A DNA stretch of 51,168 nucleotides, from contig VJWM01000339.1 of assembly GCA_010909165.1 (NCBI GenBank), positions 1-51,168 of the forward strand, in the 5' to 3' direction. Below, piece after piece: positions 44,397 to 51,168 of the stretch. The translations under genes and the position numbers were made by a program. Source of the stretch: Anthoceros angustus. Taxonomy: Eukaryota; Streptophyta; Anthocerotopsida; Anthocerotales; Anthocerotaceae. The notes under the pieces are model-generated. The model searched no databases and was not told the DNA's origin. It saw only the letters and a program-made list of their open reading frames with translations. The number at the start of each line of letters is the position of its first letter. The first letter of the stretch is position 1.

Positions 44397-44450
44397 GATG
44401 TGTACATATATATGTATACAAAGGAGGTAAAATAGGAAGGGAAGGAAAGC
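44397..44450. other. AT-rich bridge between two minisatellite sites
   Basis: GGATGTGTACATATATATG followed by ATACAAAGGAGG links the array to GGAAGGGAAGGAAAGCGG. The pieces come from about 12555-12650 of the element, while what follows matches about 11775. Two backward jumps within 50 bases occur at shared words. Confidence 0.5.
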
Positions 44451-46062
44451 GGTGGAAGGTGAAGGCCATGTCGAAGGAAGGCATGAGATACTAGTGGAGA
44501 GAAGGAAGATGGAGGAAAGGTGGCTGGGGGCCACCGTGATGCCGGAGGCAACGAGATGGTGGGGAACGGATGTGGGAGCGGGAGCGCTGGAGAGATGGTG
44601 GGGAACTGGATGTGGGAGCGGAGCAGGAGAGATGGTGGGGAACCCGGATGGATGAGAGAATGGGAGCGCATGCCGAATGCAACTGGAAAACAACCGCGGG
44701 TGGGCCGCTTTGTGGAGGGAATGTGAATGTTCGAGCCATTTTCTTGCGACGGAGTCGCCAAGACGTGGTGGACCGGTGATGGTCAATCAACAACAAAGAT
44801 GGAATTGGTATTCCCACCTTTATAGCCTAGCATTTACAGGGTCCTTCGCCGTGAAAGTGGTGATTGAGGTCATGGATAGGTCTAGGAAGTTGTGGAGGAA
44901 CCCCAAAAACAATGGTGTTGGTCTCAAGAGTCACCAAGTGACGCCGCAAGACGCATATGGCCATATCACTTGGAAGACGACATGTTTGTAGATAAAGACT
45001 GTACTGGCAACAAAGCCACCGATGCCGAAAGGGATAGAGGACGCTTGAACTATCCAAAATTCCAATTAATTTGTCAATAAAATCAAACACTTATATATGC
45101 AAGGTATGAGAGTGACGGGTTAGCACATATATACTATATAAACAAGTCTTTATATACGATATATATACGATACAAAGGAGGCATACACTAATATAATATA
45201 AGTATAATGATGGATGTGTACATATATATGTACACATACTTACACATACTTATGTCTTGAAGCCTACAATACATATATATGTATACAAAGGATATGCAAA
45301 GGAGGTAAAATAGGAAGGGAAGGACAGCCCAAGAGAGAGGTCATGTTGCAAGAGGAAGAGGGAAGAGTATAAAATGGTTGTGATAGGGGAGGTCCTTCTA
45401 CATGAAGGAGGAGGAGAAGTGAAAGAGTATAAAAGGGTGTGATAAGGGGAGCAATAACTAGCGGTGAGGTGAGAGGAGAGAGACCAAGCATTGTGTTAAG
45501 ATGGGGTGAGAAGGTGGATAAGAAATTGACACCGAACACCAAGCCACCAAAGAGTGTTGCAATTTTGAAGTGGTACATGAAGTGAGAGACCAAGCATTGT
45601 GTTAGGATGGTGGGAGAAGGAAGAGAAAGAATGGACCAACTTAACACCAAGCATTGTGGAGTGATTTTCTAAACAAGTGGTCACAAAGAGGCCACATTTA
45701 CCCTCTTATCGCTGTAGACTTGAGATTCGTACCCAAGGGAGTGATTTCGTGTCAAGACAACCAAAACATAGCCAATCCAACCAAACATGTACATACAAAA
45801 CATCTAGCAGCGCAAAGCTACTATCCTAACAACACTCGGGACTGTATATCTTAGCCATCGACCTCGCTTACCTTAGCAACGATCAATCTTGCTATCTTAG
45901 CAACCACCCTCTATTTTAGCAGAGTGGGACCCATCTCGCCCAGCTCATTATTAGAAGGTGGTGCACTTGGGGTCCAAGTGGATAAGATTGACACCTCTCT
46001 CTTATCCTTCCACAAAGTCGATCCACCAACTGGTTGCCGATCACACAACCCACCTCCTTACT
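44450..46062 (-). mobile_element. Near-identical duplicate of 11789-13385 (LARD leader plus LTR L8 start)
   Basis: The sequence equals 11789-13385 almost base for base, with a shift of 32661 then 32665. The only differences I found are a replaced 15-20 base piece near 44998-45008 and a 10-base ACACATACTT duplication near 45240. All small indels that separate copy A from B and C are shared, so this is a duplicate of copy A itself rather than an independent insertion. It contains the three-unit minisatellite (44555-44653), the palindrome (45216-45235) and the first 400 bases of inverted LTR L8 from 45655. Confidence 0.85.
45655..46062 (-). mobile_element. LTR L8 (-), 3' fragment
   Basis: Inverted LTR end starting TGTGGAGTG, with the GCTA hairpins and TATCTTAGCAACC, identical to the start of L2. 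It breaks off at CCTCCTTACTGCAAACAC near 46060, where it switches to LARD internal sequence (like 17425). Confidence 0.7.
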
Positions 46063-46827
46063 GCAAACACTTGTCCTTGGGTCACGAAATGGTCATAAAA
46101 AGCGGGGACTATATATGGCATGCATGGAGGAATGGCATCGTGGACAAGGAAGGTTTTGTTTTGCGCCTTGCAAACACTTGTCCTTGGGTCACGAAATGGT
46201 CATAAAAAGCGGGGACTATATATGGCAAATTCACATACGGACGGTCCTTCATTCATGGCATAATGAAAGGGGCATTTAGTTTGCTTGAATGGCTCTCACG
46301 TGCCACCCACCGTCCTTGCACAATGGTGTAGATGTTGATATAGATTATTCAAGCGATTGGAGCAGTAGCGTCTGTCGGTTCAAACGACCTTCGACGTGGC
46401 ATGTTTTCTTCCATGCCATGAGTTTTCAATTATTCTAATGGCTTGCACCCACCTTCCTTGGACCATGGTGGAGGGAGAATTTTATTTGAGAGAAAGGGAA
46501 CCATTGTCCTTGGTTCATGGCGGGTTGTAAGATGGCCATGACCTTGTCATGGCATGGCATGCCACGTAGTCCCCTTCTTGGATGGAAGCACGGCGAAGGA
46601 TGGTCCTAGCGGCAAGTGAGGTGGGCACTGTGGAGAATGCGGATTCAAAGTGGAGGGTGGATGATGGTCAATCGGCAACAAGCAGATGGAATTGGTATTC
46701 CCACCTTTATAGCCTAGCATTTACAGGGTCCTTCGCCGTGAAAGTGGTGATTGAGGCCGGATAGGTCTAGGAAGTTGTGGAGGAACCACGAAAACAATGG
46801 TGTTGCAATTATGTTAAGATTTGGACC
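46063..46827. repeat. Mosaic of LARD internal pieces
   Basis: At least five segments of the LARD internal domain are stitched together out of order: about 17425-17530, the same piece again at 46170, about 17065-17400, about 17580-17680, and about 18787-18925. The block ends in TTAAGATTTGGACC and a switch into LTR L7 at GGATGTAACC. A 60-base piece (CACTTGTCCTTGGGTCACG...) is directly repeated. Joins fall on shared words such as TATATATGGCA, GGCATGGCATG and GATGGTCAATC. Confidence 0.65.
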
Positions 46828-49800
46828 GGATGTAACCTCGAGGGTTGGCTCAATCGTTGCTAACGCTGCTAGGGCTGCTACTGTGGCTGCTATGACCACA
46901 ACCGACTCGGAGCTCTATGGTAGCAACCAAGTTGGAGTTTCTTTCCAATGACTTCGAAAATCCAATCGATGGAATCACAAGGAATACCCAAACGGGAAGT
47001 AAGGGGGGTCCTATTGGCAATTAAGAAGCGGAAGAGTATTTGCATCGAATCCAAAGCGGATTGAAGACGGCGCCGCGCCTCAAGCTCGAGCGCACTGGAC
47101 GGAGACCGGAGCGAACGCCGGACACAAGGGCGGTGGGCCGAGTCAAGGCCAGACGAGCGCCAGGGAGGACCAATCGTGGATTGGTGGCGTCCGAGGATGC
47201 GGCGGATCGGGAGGTCAAGCGGAGCCGAAAGGCGCAGCCGCAAGAAGTTGGGCACGGTGGGTTGATAGGGCTGTGAAGTGGTCAGAGAACTGCCCGCAAA
47301 ATTGGTGGAAAAGCGGGTGTGGTGACAGGCACGACCGAAGCATTCGAGGAATGTCCCGGAAAACATAGGGATTTATAACAGGAAGTGGAGCATGGTCACC
47401 GCCACAAGGGTCGCGGCATGCCGGAGTAGCTGGCCGAAAGGAGTAACACGAGGGGCCTGGAATAATCGATCAAGCGCTCACCAAGCGCGGATAGGCCGAG
47501 ACGGCGCACCAGGGTCACTGCTTAACCGTGATTGCGATTCCACCAAGTAAATCAGCAGTGACACTCGCCACCGTGGCCGGGCCGAGCAGCAGTTCCCAGG
47601 GATCCTCCGCCTGCGCTGTATAAGGTGAATTTCGGATGTGAGCATGGCGCTAAGAAGAACTCCGTCGCCATTGAGGCCATTACGATGCCCAATGGCCCAA
47701 TATGGGGCACTGGAGTGAAGGCGGGTCTTTGTGGCTAAGCATCACCGTCCTTCATGGACAAAAAGTGGTGCTACAATAGCTCACGTTGGTTTTGGAGTGT
47801 GCGAGCATGAGGGAGAAGGCCATTGGGGAAGGCAACGGAGGACCAACCCCTGCACCGGGAATATTCAAATGCTCCGGTCATGAGAGACCAAGAGGAATGT
47901 ATGGGATAATCATTGAATTTTCAGAAACCATCTCCTCAAAAGTCGCAGGAGCACATTTGTCATTGCTCTACATTGTCTAGAGGAGAATGGCTGGTCACCA
48001 ACAAGCTAGACTGAAATGGCCATTAGCCAGTATCTCAGGCTCATCTTTCTTAAGAAGTTTTGAGCACAGTCAACCATTTCTTGTCTTTCTATGAGGAGTG
48101 GTGAGAAGGGCCAAGATAGATTGGGCCAGATGTTCTATGAAACCGCGGAGCTGCTAAGGCTTGTACACGGGAGCAACGGGACTCCAACACCTAGAGCCAC
48201 AAGAGCGCACGGGAGCCCACCGATGTAAGCAAGACAAGGGCAAGGCTGTGGCAGACCAATATCCCAGAGCTCGGGAAACCACAGAGTCAACAGGAGGAAT
48301 CGCCCAACCCTTGGGCACGGCCGAGCTGATCCGAGAAAGTGACCACTGCTCAACGGTGGCTTTCAAGTATACCTGTTGTGACAGGGGCGGTCACCGCGAT
48401 GACAGGAAGGAGGGAGCCCATTCCCAAAGAAGGTCCTGGGACCTAACATCACCCTACAGGAGTTGGTTTCAAATGGCACGCACTGTGGGCTAGATGGAAG
48501 ATCGATAGCTCGTCCTCTCCTTGTTAGGTTTACAAAGCGCAGCAAGGGAAGCAACAGGAGCAAATGGAGGAGCTCCGTAAGATGAAGAAGGAGAAGGAGG
48601 TTTTGGAGGGACGCCTAAGCGCCTTGGAAGTGGAAATAGGGAAGGTCCGAGGAGTTGCAACAAGTCTAAGGACCAGAAGCCCTCATGGCTCGCCTCCGAC
48701 ACAGAGCACCATAGGAGAGTCATCGTTATTTCAGATGCACAAGTGCAGCAAACCTCGGATGCCTCACGAGCCACAGAAGGAGAGGGACGAGGCTAGGACG
48801 GAAGGAGGCCAAGAGGGCTGTGGATTGCAAGGAGGGCCACCGTGGAAGAGGCAGAGGCTCCTATGGAAGAATCAGCGAGTTAGCAATGCCGAGGAGGTTG
48901 CTACAAGCAACCGTCACTAGGGAAGCAATAAATAGCTGCACTGCTAGGGAAGCAACAACCGTAACAAGCTCCAAGACCAAAGCCCAATGGTGCATTAAGG
49001 GCTTATCAAGATAATCATGTGGAGGAGAGAAGCGCTGTTGTGGGAGCGGGGACATGGAGGTACTTGATCCATGCCTTGACGCACTCGGATCCTACCTATG
49101 GGTTGGACTTACGGGAGACTCTCGACCCATCCAGATTCAAGAGCTCACCGAGGAGGAGTACAAGGGCGAGCAAGAGAGGGAAGAGTCCAGCCTCGAGGAA
49201 GTGGAGATTTTGGGAGAGATTGCCCAACCAGCCAAGAGGGAGAAGAGCAAGAGGAGAACATGGGCCTAGGCGGCCTAGGAGGCCTGGAGGGATAATAGGG
49301 TAAGTGGCCCTCGAATAGATGAAGGCCCATGTGTTATAGACTAATCTTCCTCATAGTGGATAGAATTAAGAGATAGGCCTCTAGGGTAGACTAGGACCGA
49401 TTGGTATTTTGGCCAAGCCGCTTTTGTGGGATCTTGGGTATAAGAGGCAGCCCTCTTGATGAAATGCAAGCAATGTTGGCCTAAAGTCCTGTTTGGGACG
49501 AGCACGGGGTTTGGGGGTACTGCATCCAAGGCTGTGAGTCAGACACGCTTTCTCCGCTGCTGTGAGGAGCCGAGAAGACTACTGTTGCCCATCCGTGACC
49601 GATCCGCAAGAGTGGTGGAAAGCAAGGGAGGGAACTCGGTGGTCTCCTTGGGGAGTTCCCAAGGATAAGAGGAAGGGGATTGTGCCGGGAGGCTGTCCAT
49701 TCTCTTACTCATTCTCTTCCCTTGTCTAGTACTCACCTTGTGTTTGAGTTTTCGTGGTGTCAAGGTCATGTGGAAAAGGAGACAAGGCGGGAGCCTGTGT

Positions 49801-50567
49801 GGGTGGAAGAGAAGGTCAAGTGAGACGAACCGTGGGTTTGTATGCTTGGAAAATGTGAGCAAAAAGTGAACTGTGAGAGGAGGGAAATCAACATGGAGAG
49901 TTGCCGATGGGAGAGAAGTAAGAGGGATTGGAGAAGTCTGTAAGTGATGTTTGCTGAGAAAGTGGAGATTGAATGAGGCCGTGAGGTGTGAGAACAAGGA
50001 GCGAAGGAGTTGCAGAGGAACTTGGGGAGTATGGAGAGAGATGCAAGAGGTACCTCGAGCCGTGAGAGCCTGGGAGGACTGTATGAAGCTTGGGAGGAAA
50101 GCTGAAAGGTTGAGGGAAGAAAGAGAGATCCGGGAAGTGTTACCAGTAAGGAGGTGGGTGTGATCGGCAACCCCGATTGGTGGATCTCGACTTTGTGGAA
50201 GGATAAGAGAGAGGTGTCCAATCTCCCACTTGACCCCAAGTGGGCCCCCACCCCTTCTATTAATAGCCGTGCCCGAACCCGAGATGGGCCCCGCTACTAA
50301 TAGAGGGTGGTTGCTAAGATAGCAACCGGCTCGGCCTGCTAAGGTAGCAACAGGTCAGCGTGGCTAAGATAGCCATGTGTCCGAGTGTTGTTAGGATAGT
50401 AGCTGGTCTCAGTCGCTAGATGTTTTGTATGTCCGTGTTTGGTTGATTGGCTATGTTTTGGTTGTCTTGACACTAAATCACTCCCTTGGGTACGAATCTC
50501 AAGTCTACAACGATAAAGAGGGTAAATGTGGCCTTTGTGACCACTTGGTTTAGAAAATCACTCCACA
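46828..50567 (+). mobile_element. LTR L7 (+), lacking the first about 150 bases
   Basis: Parallel to L6 from about 37176. It keeps the hairpin region (46855-46935), the coding-like middle (47.64-49.02 kb), the ACATGGAGG block (49.05 kb), the purine-rich part and the GCTA hairpins (50308-50400). It ends CACTCCACA at 50567 and is followed not by the tRNA-Asp PBS but by ATGGCTTGGTGTTAAG, the LARD leader. It is thus the + strand counterpart of L2, L3, L5 and L8. Confidence 0.68.
48560..49014 (+). pseudogene. Coiled-coil-like coding remnant in L7
   Basis: The frame at 48564-48920 opens MEELRKMKKEKEVLEGRLSA and continues LEVEIGKVRG, a clear Leu/Ile/Val heptad pattern with charged flanks. After a frameshift, 48820-49014 continues Arg/Glu-rich with ISELA, then Ser/Thr. 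Matching text exists in L3 (-) and L6. This is the best-kept copy of the coiled-coil part. The protein is unknown to me. Gag-like and structural proteins of LTR elements often have such a segment, but there is no direct evidence here. Confidence 0.4.
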
Positions 50568-50994
50568 ATGGCTTGGTGTTAAGTTGGTCCATTCTTTCTC
50601 TTCCTTCTCCCACCATCCTAACACAATGCTTGGTCTCTCACTTCATGTACCACTTCAAAATTGCAACACTTTATGGTGGCTTGGTGTTCAGGTGTCCTTT
50701 TCTTATCCACCTTCTCACCCCATCTTAACACAATGCTTGGTCTCTCTCCTCTCACCTCACCTATTTATTGCCCCCTTATCACACCCTTTTATACTCTTTC
50801 ACTTCTCCTCCCTCCTTCATCATGACCGTGAGAAGGACCTCCCCTATCACAACCATTTTATACTCTTCCCTATTCCTCTTGCAACATGCTTGTAACAAGG
50901 ACCTCTCTCTCTGGCTGTCCTTCCCTTCCTATTTTACCTCCTTTGCATATCCTTTGTATACATATATATGTATATAGGCTTCAAGACATAAGTA
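50568..50994 (+). mobile_element. LARD leader, + orientation
   Basis: Reverse complement of about 35941-35525: ATGGCTTGGTGTTAAG, then pyrimidine-rich DNA with repeated AACACAATGCTTGGTCTCTC (twice), to AAGACATAAGTAT near 50994. There the similarity stops. This is the only + strand copy of this leader. Confidence 0.75.
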
Positions 50995-51168
50995 TGGCCT
51001 ATTTATCTAGTCCACTAAAAGACCCTATATATAGCAAGCCTATCCTGCCTAAAACATAAGCTACTTTCCTTAGCAACCTATCTCCTACGTGGTAGGACAT
51101 CCTCCTACCATGGTAGGCGTTTTCCCTTTCTCCTACCACGGTAGGAGTTACTCCTGTAGGATACCTTC
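50995..51168. repeat. Novel tail with a cluster of CCTAC...GTAGG palindromes
   Basis: This sequence occurs nowhere else in the window. It contains TCCTACGTGGTAGGA (51083-51097, imperfect at the centre), CCTACCATGGTAGG (51104-51117, perfect), CTCCTACCACGGTAGGAG (51130-51147, imperfect only at the centre) and CTCCTGTAGG (about 51151-51160). It also has a TATATATAG stretch near 51030. It may be the start of another element or an array that continues past the window. Confidence 0.6.

Noticed and set aside
43528-44786. Long open frames on both strands (up to about 408 residues) over the minisatellite
   Set aside because: They come from a repeat unit that lacks stops in all frames. The peptides are simple 13-residue repeats in every phase, and they shift frame with unit length.

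Overview
The window looks like nuclear DNA of a streptophyte plant (land plant or close algal relative). The evidence is one intron-bearing Rab GTPase gene with a plant RABC/Rab18-type sequence, Ty3/gypsy remnants whose primer-binding site matches tRNA-Asp as in plant Athila-like elements, and degenerate plant-telomere motifs. I cannot name the genus. Most of the 51 kb is nested, rearranged LTR-retrotransposon DNA. The only single-copy island is about 25.0-29.0 kb. It holds the six-exon Rab gene on the + strand and the 3' end of an unrecognised gene on the - strand, the two converging.

Layout. 1-1946: 3' part of a + strand LTR (L1), then a tRNA-Asp PBS (1950-1967). 1947-5990: a broken Ty3/gypsy internal region with gag, an intact protease frame and integrase pieces, but no reverse transcriptase or RNase H. 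About 6.0-13.0 kb: copy A of a large non-coding, LARD-like internal domain that reads on the - strand. 12990-14500: LTR L2 (-). 14500-19686: copy B. 19687-23817: a complete LTR-like unit L3 (-). 23818-25023: partial LTR L4 (+), head to head with L3. 25024-28992: the genic island. 28993-35941: copy C. 35942-37025: partial LTR L5 (-). 37026-41185: complete LTR-like unit L6 (+), head to head with L5. 41186-43380: second tRNA-Asp PBS and a degraded gag. 43380-46830: a mosaic that includes a 17-copy minisatellite and a near-identical duplicate of 11.79-13.38 kb. 46828-50567: LTR L7 (+). 50568-50994: the inverted LARD leader. 50995-51168: a new sequence with a cluster of short palindromes.

How the parts fit. 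One LTR family (TGTGG...CCACA termini, about 4.1 kb when complete) is followed by two unrelated leaders. One is a classic tRNA-Asp PBS with gag-pol. The other starts ATGGCTTGGTGTTAAG and leads into about 7 kb with no recognisable domain. This looks like an autonomous gypsy family with a non-autonomous LARD-like partner that borrows its LTRs. No element in the window could move by itself: RT/RNase H is absent, the integrase lacks a catalytic Asp, and gag is frameshifted.

Two cautions. First, repeat copies, and even the single-copy Rab exons, differ from the expected reading mostly by small losses within G runs and short tandem repeats. Second, several junctions in 43-47 kb switch between repeat copies at short shared words. 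Both patterns could come from consensus or assembly error rather than evolution, so 'pseudogene' calls are provisional. The most distinctive unexplained signal is a family of tiny hairpins of the form GTTGCT-(3-6 nt)-AGCAAC scattered through LTRs, coding linkers and intergenic parts.
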